A stretch of DNA of 29,820 bases, taken from positions 1-29,820 of the forward strand of contig DFBK01000036.1 in NCBI GenBank assembly GCA_002366595.1. The letters run 5' to 3'. The notes under the pieces were generated by a model. The model saw nothing but the letters and a program-made list of their open reading frames with translations, did no database searches and was not told the DNA's origin. This document shows positions 10,097 through 17,253 of the stretch, piece after piece (position 1 is the stretch's first letter; each line of letters begins with the position of its first letter). Position numbers and translations under genes: made by a program. This DNA comes from Anaerolineales bacterium UBA3082 (GTDB taxonomy: Bacteria > Chloroflexota > Anaerolineae > UBA7937).

Positions 10097-10834
10097 ATGT
10101 CGGAGGAGTCGCCCCGAGCCAAGCCAGGGATTTCCGTCTTCTTCCCCGCCTACAACGATGGGGGGACCATAGCCAGCATGGTACTCTCGGCCATCCTCGT
10201 CTTGGAGCCCCTCACCTCCGACTATGAGGTGATCGTGGTTAACGATGGGAGCACCGATTATACCAGGGAGATTCTGGACGAGTTGGAACGGAAGTATGAG
10301 CAAGTGCGGGTCATCCACCACGATGGGAACAAGGGGTACGGCGGGGCTCTCAGGACAGGGTTCGCCAGCGCCACCAAAGAGTTGATATTCTATACCGATG
10401 GCGACGCCCAATACGATGTGCGAGACTTCAAAAGTCTATGGGAGGCGATGGGAGAGGGGGTCGATGTGGTGAACGGCTACAAAGTGAGCCGCTCCGATCC
10501 CCTCTATCGTACTATCATCGGCCGCATGTATCATTGGTGGGCCAAACTGGCCTTCGGCTTGCGTCTTCGGGATGTGGATTGTGATTTTCGCTTAATACGA
10601 AGTTCGGTCTTCGATAAACTCCACCTGGAGTCCGATAGTGGGGTGATTTGTGTGGAGATGATGAAGAAGATCCAAGATGCGGGGTTTAAGATCGTGGAGG
10701 TGCCTGTTCGTCATTACCCTCGCGCCTATGGGGGGTCGCAATTCTTTAGCCCCCGTCGTATCTTCCGGGCCCTCTCCGATCTTTTCAAACTCTGGTGGCA
10801 CTTGCGTTGGCCTCAACTCATAGGTCGGGAGTAG
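10097..10834 (+). CDS. Family 2 glycosyltransferase, dolichol-phosphate mannose synthase-like
   Basis: A 245-residue GT-A fold enzyme. The N-terminal ISVFFPAYNDGGTI and the nucleotide-binding VVNDGSTD are followed by the metal-binding D101-G102-D103 motif (YTDGDAQYD). The following DVDCDFRLI segment is typical of the DPM1/polyprenyl-phosphate glycosyltransferase branch. There are no C-terminal membrane helices, as in the soluble DPM1 type. The expected reaction is transfer of a sugar from an NDP-sugar to polyprenyl phosphate on the cytoplasmic face, making the donor for GT-C enzymes such as those upstream. The start is set by GGAGGAG at 10088-10094. The next gene begins directly after the stop. 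Confidence 0.88.
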   Translation: MSEESPRAKPGISVFFPAYNDGGTIASMVLSAILVLEPLTSDYEVIVVNDGSTDYTREILDELERKYEQVRVIHHDGNKGYGGALRTGFASATKELIFYTDGDAQYDVRDFKSLWEAMGEGVDVVNGYKVSRSDPLYRTIIGRMYHWWAKLAFGLRLRDVDCDFRLIRSSVFDKLHLESDSGVICVEMMKKIQDAGFKIVEVPVRHYPRAYGGSQFFSPRRIFRALSDLFKLWWHLRWPQLIGRE

Positions 10835-11830
10835 ATGGTGAACTTAGAAGAGAGTTTCATGGGCAAGAAGGTGGTGATCACTGGCGGGCTGGGTTTCATA
10901 GGGAGCAACTTGGCTCATAAACTCCTCTCCCTAGGCGCCAATATAGTGATAGTCGATTCCCTCATCCCCGACTATGGTGGCAACTTATTCAACGTGGAGG
11001 GGGTTAAAGATCGGGTACGGATCAACATCGCCGATGTGCGGGACAGGAACAGCATGGACTACCTGGTGAGGGGACAAGACTACATCTTCAACCTGGCGGG
11101 CCAGGTGAGCCATATCGATAGTATGAGGGACCCATACACCGATCTGGAGATAAACTGTCGCAGCCAACTATCGCTCCTTGAGGCCTGTCGCCACCATAAC
11201 CCTGAGGTGAAGATAGTTTTCGCTAGCACCCGCCAGGTTTACGGGGTCCCAGACTATCTCCCCGTGGATGAACAACACCTTCTGCACCCCACCGATGTTA
11301 ATGGGATCAATAAGATGGCTGGGGAGTGGTACCACATCCTTTACAACAATGTCTATGGCGTCCGGGCTACCTCCTTGAGGCTCACCAATACCTATGGGCC
11401 TCGCCAACTGGTGAAACATAACCGCCAAGGGTTCATCGGTTGGTTTATCCGTCTAGCCGTCGATGGAGAGGAGATCTCTATCTATGGAGATGGCACTCAG
11501 AAGCGGGATCTCAATTACGTCGATGATGTAGTCCACGCTTTCCTTTTGGCTGCGGCCAGCGAGGAGGCCAACGGTCAGGTATTCAATCTGGGCGGAGAGC
11601 CGGTTAGCCTCTTGGAGGTGGCCAAACTTCTGGTTGAACTCTCTCCCCAAGCCTCCTATAGACTCGTGCCCTTCCCCCCAGAGAAGAAAAGGATCGATAT
11701 CGGCGACTACTACGGCGATTACAGCAAGATGAGGGCGGTCTTGAGTTGGGAGCCCCAGGTTCCCCTGAGAGCGGGTCTTGAGAGGACGATAGAGTTCTAT
11801 CGCCGGTACAAGGAGCATTATTGGGAGTAA
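10835..11830 (+). CDS. NAD-dependent epimerase/dehydratase (extended SDR), sugar-nucleotide type
   Basis: 331 residues with the Rossmann motif TGGLGFIG (Gly17, Gly20, Gly23), an acidic residue after strand 2 (IVDSL) as in NAD-binding members, FASTRQVYG around the catalytic Ser/Thr, and LRLTNTYGPRQ and YGDGTQKRDLNYVDD typical of UDP/GDP/CDP-sugar epimerases and dehydratases. The canonical YxxxK reads N156-G-I-N-K160, so the catalytic Tyr is replaced by Asn while Lys is kept. Either this is a subfamily with changed chemistry or another residue serves as acid/base. ATG 10835 follows the previous stop directly with GGGAG just upstream; ATG 10859 is an alternative. Context (DegT aminotransferase next) suggests synthesis of a modified sugar nucleotide. 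Confidence 0.85.
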   Translation: MVNLEESFMGKKVVITGGLGFIGSNLAHKLLSLGANIVIVDSLIPDYGGNLFNVEGVKDRVRINIADVRDRNSMDYLVRGQDYIFNLAGQVSHIDSMRDPYTDLEINCRSQLSLLEACRHHNPEVKIVFASTRQVYGVPDYLPVDEQHLLHPTDVNGINKMAGEWYHILYNNVYGVRATSLRLTNTYGPRQLVKHNRQGFIGWFIRLAVDGEEISIYGDGTQKRDLNYVDDVVHAFLLAAASEEANGQVFNLGGEPVSLLEVAKLLVELSPQASYRLVPFPPEKKRIDIGDYYGDYSKMRAVLSWEPQVPLRAGLERTIEFYRRYKEHYWE

Positions 11831-12927
11831 GCATTCCTTTCTGCGATCTGAGAAGGCAGTATCTTTCTATTAAGGGGGAGATCGACCAGGCTGTGGCCCG
11901 GGTCTTGAACCGGGGCTGGTTCATATTGGGGGAGGAGGTTTCGGCCTTCGAGGAGGAGTTCGCCGCCTACTGCGGAGCCGCCTATGGGGTGGGGGTCGGC
12001 TCGGGGACGGAGGCGCTCCATCTGGCGCTCTTAGCCTGTGGGGTGGAGCCTGGCGATGAGGTGATCACCGTGCCCAACACCGCGGTGGCCACCGTAGCCG
12101 CCATCGAGTTGGCAGGTGCTACCCCTCTCTTTGTGGATATCGACCCGGTGACTTACAATATGGATATCTCCCAGGTAGAGGAAAAGATCACCCCTCGTAC
12201 CAAGGTTCTCTTGCCTGTCCATCTCTACGGCCAGGCTACGGATCTCGGTCCCCTTCTCTCCTTAGCGGAGAGGTATGGCTTGACGGTGGTAGAGGATGCG
12301 GCCCAGGCTCACGGCACGACGTACAAAGGGCGACGGCTGCCCCAAGGGGATGTGGGTTGCTTCAGTTTCTACCCCACCAAGAACCTGGGAGCCTATGGGG
12401 ATGGAGGGATGGTGGTTACCGATGAGGCCAGGATAGCCGAGAGGGTGAGGCTCTTGAGACAATATGGGTGGGAGAAGAGGTACATCAGTTCTATCAGGGG
12501 TCTCAACTCCCGGCTAGACGAACTCCAGGCGGCCATCTTGAGGGTGAAACTGAAGCACCTGGATGAGTGGAACGAGGCCCGAAGGAGGTGGGCCGGCCTC
12601 TACAATGAACTGCTGACCGGTTCGGAGGTGGTCAGGCCCCAGGAATCTTCTTATGGTGAGCACGTCTACTATCTTTATGTGATCAGAAGCCAACAGAGGG
12701 ATGAACTGCGGCAATTCCTCGCTCAGAAAGGGATAAGCACCCTGATACATTATCCGCTTCCCATACACCTCATGGAGGCCTACAGCGGTTTAGGCTATGG
12801 GCCCGGGAGTTTCCCCCAGGCGGAGGAGCATTGTCTTCAAGTCCTCTCCTTGCCTTTATATCCAGAGATCACCGAGCAGGAGGTGGGGATGGTAGCCCAG
12901 TCTATCAAGGAGTTTAGGCATGAGTGA
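11821..12927 (+). CDS. DegT/DnrJ/EryC1/StrS family PLP aminotransferase
   Basis: A 368-residue fold-type I aminotransferase. GSGTEALHLAL binds the cofactor phosphate, VVEDAAQAHG carries the Asp and downstream contacts to the pyridine ring, and K187 in SFYPTKNLGAYGDGG is the Schiff-base lysine. LNSRLDELQAA is a further family signature. The usual role is transamination of a keto-sugar nucleotide to an amino sugar, fitting the SDR gene it overlaps. The start is TTG 11821: AAGGAG at 11810-11815 lies five bases upstream and no ATG or GTG in frame fits better. It overlaps the SDR stop by 10 bp and the next gene by 8 bp. The exact sugar is not determinable. Confidence 0.9.
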   Translation: MGVSIPFCDLRRQYLSIKGEIDQAVARVLNRGWFILGEEVSAFEEEFAAYCGAAYGVGVGSGTEALHLALLACGVEPGDEVITVPNTAVATVAAIELAGATPLFVDIDPVTYNMDISQVEEKITPRTKVLLPVHLYGQATDLGPLLSLAERYGLTVVEDAAQAHGTTYKGRRLPQGDVGCFSFYPTKNLGAYGDGGMVVTDEARIAERVRLLRQYGWEKRYISSIRGLNSRLDELQAAILRVKLKHLDEWNEARRRWAGLYNELLTGSEVVRPQESSYGEHVYYLYVIRSQQRDELRQFLAQKGISTLIHYPLPIHLMEAYSGLGYGPGSFPQAEEHCLQVLSLPLYPEITEQEVGMVAQSIKEFRHE

Positions 12928-13300
12928 AGGTCCGTGGAAAGCGTTTCTCCTCCTCCTTTTCGCTATCTCCCTTTCCGTCACCGGGGAGTTTCTCCTCAAA
13001 GCGGGGATGAATCAAGTGGGGGTGCTCTCCTTAACCCCCCGGGGTTTCATATCTGGCCTCCTGCGAGCCTTCTCCAACCCCAGAATCCTGGCCGGGTTCG
13101 CCTTCATCTTCTCTGGATCCCTCATCTGGTTAGCGGTGCTCTCCCGGGTGGATCTGAGTTGGGCCTACCCTATGCTCAGTCTAGGCTACCTCTTTGTAGT
13201 CCTCACCTCCTGGTTCTTTCTGGGAGAGACCTTCTCCCTCCTCAGGGTGATGGGAACGGGTTTCATCTGTCTGGGAGTTTACCTCATATTCCGCAGTTAA
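12920..13300 (+). CDS. Small four-helix EamA/SMR-type membrane protein (possible lipid-sugar flippase subunit)
   Basis: 126 residues with four hydrophobic segments (about residues 8-28, 52-75, 80-100 and 105-125). The pattern TGEFLLKAGMNQVG, then LSWAYPMLSLGYLFV and LGETFSLLRVMGTGFICLGVYLI, fits half-length drug/metabolite-transporter proteins such as EmrE or ArnE/ArnF. The Glu in helix 1 (TGEFLLK) is placed like the essential Glu of SMR proteins. The 8 bp overlap with the aminotransferase gene suggests translational coupling and a role in moving an (amino)sugar lipid intermediate across the membrane, by analogy with ArnEF; that role is inference. Confidence 0.75.
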   Translation: MSEGPWKAFLLLLFAISLSVTGEFLLKAGMNQVGVLSLTPRGFISGLLRAFSNPRILAGFAFIFSGSLIWLAVLSRVDLSWAYPMLSLGYLFVVLTSWFFLGETFSLLRVMGTGFICLGVYLIFRS

Positions 13301-13305
13301 ACTGA

Positions 13306-14766
13306 GTGCAACGGATGAGGGCCACGGTTGAATTCTTACGCCAAAGGGTAAGGGAGGGTGGATGGCCTTTCTGGTTGGGCCTGATAGTCGTCTCTCTTCT
13401 TTTGGGCACCCTAGGTGGACTTACCCTACTCTTTCTTCACCCCTTTATGACCGTGGCTTTGGTAGTGGGCCTCGTGGGAGGGCTTTTGTTACTGCGGAGC
13501 GTGCAAATGGGGCTCCTCTTCCTCATTGGGGTGGCTACTCTCCTCCCCTTCGGAGCGATCCCCATCAGTTTGGGCTTCTACCCCACCTTTCTCGATGTGG
13601 CCCTCCTGGCGCTCTTCGGCGTCTGGCTGGCTAGGGTTCTCACTCGCACTCAGGAGGAGTTCCTGAGTTCCCCTCTCGATGGGCCCATCCTCATCTTTAT
13701 CATCTTGGCTTTCTTCTCCTTCGTAGCGGGGACCGCTTATGCGGGCATAACTAAAGATGTCCTCCGCCATTTCATAGAGGTGGTTTTGGCTATCGCCCTC
13801 TACTTCGTGGTGGTGAACAGCGTCACCGAAAAACGCAGATTAAAATGGACGGTCTTGGCTCTCATGCTGGCTGGTTTCTCCTCCGCTTCTATCGGCGTCG
13901 TTTTATACCTCCTCCCTCAGGCTTTGACCGTGCGGGTTCTCTCTGTCCTTAGGATCTTCCATTACCCCTCGGGCTGGGGGGTGCTCCGTTTCATCGAGGA
14001 CAACCCTCTCCTGCCCATGCGGGCTATCTCTACTTCTATCGACCCCAATGTGCTAGGAGGTCTTCTCATCCTGGTGGCCTCCCTCACCGCTCCCCAGCTA
14101 TTCACGGAGCGCCCTATCTTGAAGAAGATCTTCGTGGCTCCCATTCTGGCGGTGATGCTCTCCTGTCTGCTCCTCACCTTCTCCCGGGGCGCCTTCGTAG
14201 GGTTGGCTGCCGCTTGGCTTTTCCTGGGCGCGCTCCGTTATCGGCGTCTGCTCATCGCCTTGGTCCTTGTGGGCCTCCTCATCCTAATCCTCCCCCAAAC
14301 CCGCTTCTACGTCCAGCGTTTCATCGCTGCGGGTAGGGTACAAGATCTGGCCACCCAGATGCGCGTCGGCGAATATAGGGATGCCTTCAAACTCATCTCC
14401 CGTTACCCCTGGTTCGGAGTGGGCTTTGGTGGTGCCCCCAGTATCGACCTCTATATAGGGGTCTCCAGCGTCTACCTCCTCATGGCCGAGAATATGGGCT
14501 TGGTGGGGCTGGGAGCCTTCCTCCTCATCATGCTCCTCTACTTCCTCCATGGTTGGCGGGCCCGAAGAGCCTTAACCTGTGACCCCGAAGGGGAGGCCAT
14601 CCTCTTGGGGCTTCTGGCGGCCATAGCAGGGGCCATGGTGGGAGGGATCGTCGACCACTACTTCTTCAACCTCGATTTTCCCCATTCAGTCTCCCTCTTC
14701 TGGCTCTATGTGGGCTTGACCATAGCGACCACCAAGGTTTACCTCCCGTCCCCGGAGCAACCATAG
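13306..14766 (+). CDS. O-antigen ligase/polymerase-like membrane protein (Wzy_C/PF04932 type)
   Basis: A 486-residue polytopic membrane protein with about 11-12 hydrophobic segments. The segment LLTFSRGAFVGLAAAW, a large outward loop, then ISRYPWFGVGFGG and a following polar/hydrophobic helix pair are the usual pattern of the O-antigen ligase superfamily, which joins lipid-linked glycans to an acceptor or polymerises them outside the membrane. GTG 13306 starts five bases after the previous stop; ATG 13315 is an alternative. Last gene of the + strand glycan cluster; downstream sequence changes character. Whether ligase or polymerase cannot be decided. Confidence 0.82.
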   Translation: MQRMRATVEFLRQRVREGGWPFWLGLIVVSLLLGTLGGLTLLFLHPFMTVALVVGLVGGLLLLRSVQMGLLFLIGVATLLPFGAIPISLGFYPTFLDVALLALFGVWLARVLTRTQEEFLSSPLDGPILIFIILAFFSFVAGTAYAGITKDVLRHFIEVVLAIALYFVVVNSVTEKRRLKWTVLALMLAGFSSASIGVVLYLLPQALTVRVLSVLRIFHYPSGWGVLRFIEDNPLLPMRAISTSIDPNVLGGLLILVASLTAPQLFTERPILKKIFVAPILAVMLSCLLLTFSRGAFVGLAAAWLFLGALRYRRLLIALVLVGLLILILPQTRFYVQRFIAAGRVQDLATQMRVGEYRDAFKLISRYPWFGVGFGGAPSIDLYIGVSSVYLLMAENMGLVGLGAFLLIMLLYFLHGWRARRALTCDPEGEAILLGLLAAIAGAMVGGIVDHYFFNLDFPHSVSLFWLYVGLTIATTKVYLPSPEQP

Positions 14767-14875
14767 GGGTCCACTTTGCAGTGCCATCGCAATGGGCGTT
14801 TCTGGGTGGTGGCATCAAGGAGAAGACTCAATCTTCTGCGGCAGAGTGTAAGAGCAGAAGCTAAAGGCTCATCTA
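14767..14875. other. Junction between the glycan cluster and accessory DNA
   Basis: No gene is seen. A small inverted repeat AGAAGA-ctcaa-TCTTCT (14821-14837) could form a weak hairpin but lacks a T tract. An AAAGG about eight bases before ATG 14876 could serve the next gene. No clear promoter hexamers were found. Confidence 0.4.
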
Positions 14876-15694
14876 ATGACCGAATCCGGACTTAGGCGGT
14901 ATCGGCTATATCTCGATGAATCGGGAGATCATACCTATCAGGCGCTAGACCAACCAAGTCATAGATATCTGGGCCTGACTGGTTGCTACTTCACATTCGA
15001 GGATTACCCTGCTTTCTCGCATGCCCTTGAACAGCTTAAATATGATCACTTTGCGCGGTATCCACATCGAGATCCCGATCAGCCAATCATTCTGCACCGA
15101 AACGACATTATTAATAAGCGTGGTGTCTTTTCCCTCCTCAGAGATTCCGAAAACGAGGAGCGGTTCAATGATGATTTGTTGAAAACCTTTGGCGATGCTC
15201 GATGCCAAATCATATCGGTAGTGATTGACAAGAAGAAGCATCTGGAACGGTATGGCGATCAAGCTTTCCACCCTTATCACTATTGCCTTACAGCCATACT
15301 TGAGCGCTATTGTGGTTTCCTTAACTATTTCAATGCGAGAGGAGACGTGATGGCGGAGGCTCGAGGAGGCACTGAAGACAACCAATTGAAAAGTGCATAT
15401 CGCCGTATTTACGAATCTGGCACACTCTGGCGCGATAAAGACTTCTTTCAGAACGCTCTCACTAGCAAAGAAATCAAACTCAAACGCAAGAAGGCCAACA
15501 TCGCTGGATTACAGCTGTCGGATTGTCTCGCGTATCCCATCAAACAAACAATGCTACTGGAGAAAGGGAGGATAAAAGATCCAGGTGACGTCTTTGGAAA
15601 ATGTGTGTATGAAGTGGTAAGCAAGAAGTTCAATCGGCAAATATATGATGGCCGTCTCTGGGGCTATGGGAAAATCTGGCTTCCGACAAAATGA
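14876..15694 (+). CDS. DUF3800 family protein
   Basis: 272 residues. The N-terminal LYLDESGDH (D14, E15, S16, G17) and late IAGLQLSDCLAYP (D216) are the conserved acidic signatures of DUF3800, with VMAEARGG in between. Acidic residues so spaced recall RNase H-fold nucleases, but no activity is established here. Base composition and codon use are visibly AT-richer than in the flanking glycan genes, which suggests acquisition. Family members are often found near mobile or defence genes. Its stop lies inside an inverted repeat that also forms the terminator of a candidate minus-strand RNA. Confidence 0.8.
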   Translation: MTESGLRRYRLYLDESGDHTYQALDQPSHRYLGLTGCYFTFEDYPAFSHALEQLKYDHFARYPHRDPDQPIILHRNDIINKRGVFSLLRDSENEERFNDDLLKTFGDARCQIISVVIDKKKHLERYGDQAFHPYHYCLTAILERYCGFLNYFNARGDVMAEARGGTEDNQLKSAYRRIYESGTLWRDKDFFQNALTSKEIKLKRKKANIAGLQLSDCLAYPIKQTMLLEKGRIKDPGDVFGKCVYEVVSKKFNRQIYDGRLWGYGKIWLPTK

Positions 15695-15720
15695 AGAGGC
15701 CAGGCACGCCTGACCTCTTC
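15688..15720 (-). terminator. Hairpin terminator at the end of the candidate small RNA
   Basis: A 12-bp stem with one mismatch and a 4-base loop (15693-15720) is followed on the minus strand by ATTTT. On the plus strand the same hairpin overlaps the DUF3800 stop but has no T run after it. Confidence 0.6.
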
Positions 15721-15762
15721 ACGCTAGCCCATACGGGCTATCCACCTCCGAACAATCGGATT
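15688..15762 (-). ncRNA. Candidate ~75-nt structured small RNA
   Basis: Seen on the minus strand: a consensus promoter predicts a start near 15762. The RNA would then contain three consecutive stem-loops: TCCGA-ttgt-TCGGA (15760-15747), TAGCCC-gtat-GGGCTA (15739-15724), and a 12-bp stem GAAGAGGTCAGG-cgtg-CCTGGCCTCTTC (15720-15693, one mismatch), followed by ATTTT (15692-15688), as in a rho-independent terminator. No ORF of note is inside. It converges on the DUF3800 gene, whose stop codon falls in the terminator stem. The repeats could instead simply terminate DUF3800, but the T tract is on the minus-strand side. No known RNA family recognised. Confidence 0.5.
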
Positions 15763-15768
15763 AATTAT

Positions 15769-15797
15769 ATTGTAGCACATCTGTTCCTCAATGTCAA
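15769..15797 (-). promoter_or_regulatory. Sigma-70-type promoter for the candidate small RNA
   Basis: On the minus strand TTGACA (15797-15792) is separated by exactly 17 bases from TACAAT (15774-15769). The predicted start is about 15762, directly before the first of three hairpins. Confidence 0.6.
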
Positions 15798-15968
15798 TAG
15801 TTAAAACCTTAAAGTTTTTGAGTCAAGACTATGACCCTTCGCCCCATCATCTGGGCCGCCGTCCCCCACAAGCCCCCCAAGGGGTTCCACCCTGACCGAT
15901 GACTTTACCGCTAGGAGACTATCCTGGCTAGACCAGCCCCTTCTGATATAGGTAAGGAAGCCTTTTCC
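15798..15968 (+). other. Leader/intergenic region of amrS
   Basis: About 170 bases upstream of amrS with no convincing gene. It holds a short inverted repeat AAAAC/GTTTT near 15803-15818 and the amrS ribosome binding site (15954-15960). No plus-strand promoter with good spacing was recognised. Confidence 0.35.
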
Positions 15969-16979
15969 GTGAACGGTAGCCCCTTTCTCAGGGAAGGGTT
16001 GCTCCAAGAGAGGTTGAACGAGCGTACCAGGTGTCTCGTCTGCGAGCGGAGATGCGCTCTCCGCGAAGGACAGTCGGGCTGGTGTAAGACGAGGCGAAAT
16101 GAGGGGGGCACGATCTATACTTTGATCTACGGCGATGTCTCCTCCCTATCATCTAACCCCATCGAGAAGAAGCCCTTCTATCACTTCCACCCCGGAAGCG
16201 TGGCTTTGACCTGTGGGAGTTGGAGTTGTAACTTCGCCTGCCCCTGGTGCCAGAACTGGGATATAAGCAAGGCCGAACCCAAAAACTCAAGATATATGTC
16301 GCCTTTGGAGTTCGTGGATGAGGCTATAAGTCGAGGTTGCCAGGGGACCTCCATCAGTTTCAACGAGCCCACCCTCTCTTTCGAGTGGTCGCTGGACGTT
16401 TTCCCATTGGCCAAAGAGAGAGGTCTATACAACACCTATGTCACCAACGGCTATATGACCGAAGAGGCCCTTAACCTCTTGATAGCGGCGGGCCTCGATG
16501 CTATGAACGTGGACCTCAAAGGCTCAAAAGAGGTGGTGAGGAGGTATTGCAAAGCCGATGTGGAGGTGGCTTGGAGGAACTGTCGCCTGGCCAAGGAGAA
16601 GGGGGTACACTTGGAGGTTACAACCCTCGTCATCCCGGGGGTGAACGACGATGAGGAGGGGCTACGAGCCATCGCGGCCCGCATCCGTGACCAGTTGGGG
16701 GAAGAGACCCCCTGGCATCTGAGCGGATATTTCCCGGCTTACAGGTTCCACCAGCCCCCTACCCCCCTCGCCACCCTGGAGAGGGGCTGGGAGATAGGCA
16801 AGGAAGAGGGACTCAGGTTCGTCTATCTGGGGAATGTGCGGGGTCATCGGTACGAGAATACCTATTGTCCCCACTGTGGAGAACTCCTCATTCAGCGGTA
16901 CGGTCTATGGGTGGCCGCCTACCGAATCCAAAAAGCGAAATGTCCTCGCTGTGGAGAGTCAATCCCCACAGTAGGGTAG
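15969..16979 (+). CDS. amrS: AmrS-type radical SAM enzyme (AmmeMemoRadiSam system)
   Basis: 336 residues. The N terminus has a Cys cluster C22-L-V-C25...C29...C39 (CLVCERRC, SGWC), then the family motif EKKPFYHFHPGS. C87-NFA-C91-PW-C94 is the CX3CX2C motif holding the radical SAM 4Fe-4S cluster, followed by QNWDIS. The C terminus has a zinc-ribbon-like pair C300/C303 and C325/C328. Members resemble pyruvate-formate-lyase-activating enzymes and are named for co-occurrence with AMMECR1 and Memo-like proteins; neither partner is in this window and the reaction is unknown. Start GTG 15969 with AAGGAAG at 15954-15960. The last ~25 codons are also present, diverged, at 18561-18653, so the present C terminus may have come with inserted DNA. 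Confidence 0.88.
   Translation: MNGSPFLREGLLQERLNERTRCLVCERRCALREGQSGWCKTRRNEGGTIYTLIYGDVSSLSSNPIEKKPFYHFHPGSVALTCGSWSCNFACPWCQNWDISKAEPKNSRYMSPLEFVDEAISRGCQGTSISFNEPTLSFEWSLDVFPLAKERGLYNTYVTNGYMTEEALNLLIAAGLDAMNVDLKGSKEVVRRYCKADVEVAWRNCRLAKEKGVHLEVTTLVIPGVNDDEEGLRAIAARIRDQLGEETPWHLSGYFPAYRFHQPPTPLATLERGWEIGKEEGLRFVYLGNVRGHRYENTYCPHCGELLIQRYGLWVAAYRIQKAKCPRCGESIPTVG
16908..16935 (+). repeat. 28-bp direct repeat, copy 1 (inside the amrS 3' end)
   Basis: Identical over 28 bases to 18561-18588. After one mismatch the next ten bases also match (GAAATGTCCT), then the copies diverge while still encoding a similar zinc-ribbon tail. The position inside the 3' end of a gene is that expected for an integration core. 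Confidence 0.9.
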
Positions 16980-17044
16980 GTGAGCGTTAGAGGGGGATAT
17001 ATCTATCAGCCTGTCGCGCAATTGTATGTGAAGTTATAGAGAAG

Positions 17045-17072
17045 GCCCTTTCCGACTGAGGACGGAAAGGGC
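17045..17072 (+). terminator. Hairpin terminator downstream of amrS
   Basis: A perfect 10-bp stem GCCCTTTCCG / CGGAAAGGGC with an 8-base loop lies 66 bases after the amrS stop and is followed by TCTTAGTTT. It probably ends amrS transcription. Confidence 0.65.
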
Positions 17073-17206
17073 TCTTAGTTTGTGTATCGTCCATGCCGGG
17101 GAAGAGAGAGCAGTCATTAGAGGCGATGAGAGGGCCTTAAGGTTTGGGAATAGGGCTGCAAGTGCTGTTGTTTGAGTTGACAGCATCCTCGTCTGGAAGT
17201 AGACTG

Positions 17207-17250
17207 GCGGTCAAACACATGGAGGGCAGTGTTTGCCGCCGTGTGCCCTC
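17207..17250. repeat. Interlocked inverted repeats (possible pseudoknot) at the 3' end of the cyclase gene
   Basis: Stem 1 pairs 17207-17218 with 17229-17239 (GCGG.CAAACAC against GTGTTTGCCGC, one bulged T). The 10-base loop of stem 1 contains GAGGGCA (17222-17228), which is perfectly complementary to TGCCCTC at 17244-17250. This end lies four bases from the cyclase stop codon. On the minus strand this is the 3' flank of the cyclase mRNA and may act as its terminator. Confidence 0.5.
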
Positions 17251-17253
17251 TTA

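Larger units (their letters stand above)
16980..17253. other. Gene-free interval between amrS and the cyclase fusion gene
   Basis: It holds the amrS terminator (17045-17072), a possible plus-strand promoter TTGACA (17177-17182) -N17- TAGACT (17200-17205), and two interlocked inverted repeats at 17207-17250 that could form an H-type pseudoknot. No coding region is credible here. Confidence 0.45.

Noticed and set aside
15803..15818. AAAAC/GTTTT inverted repeat as an operator for amrS
   Set aside because: Too short and AT-only to distinguish from chance; no promoter was found with it.
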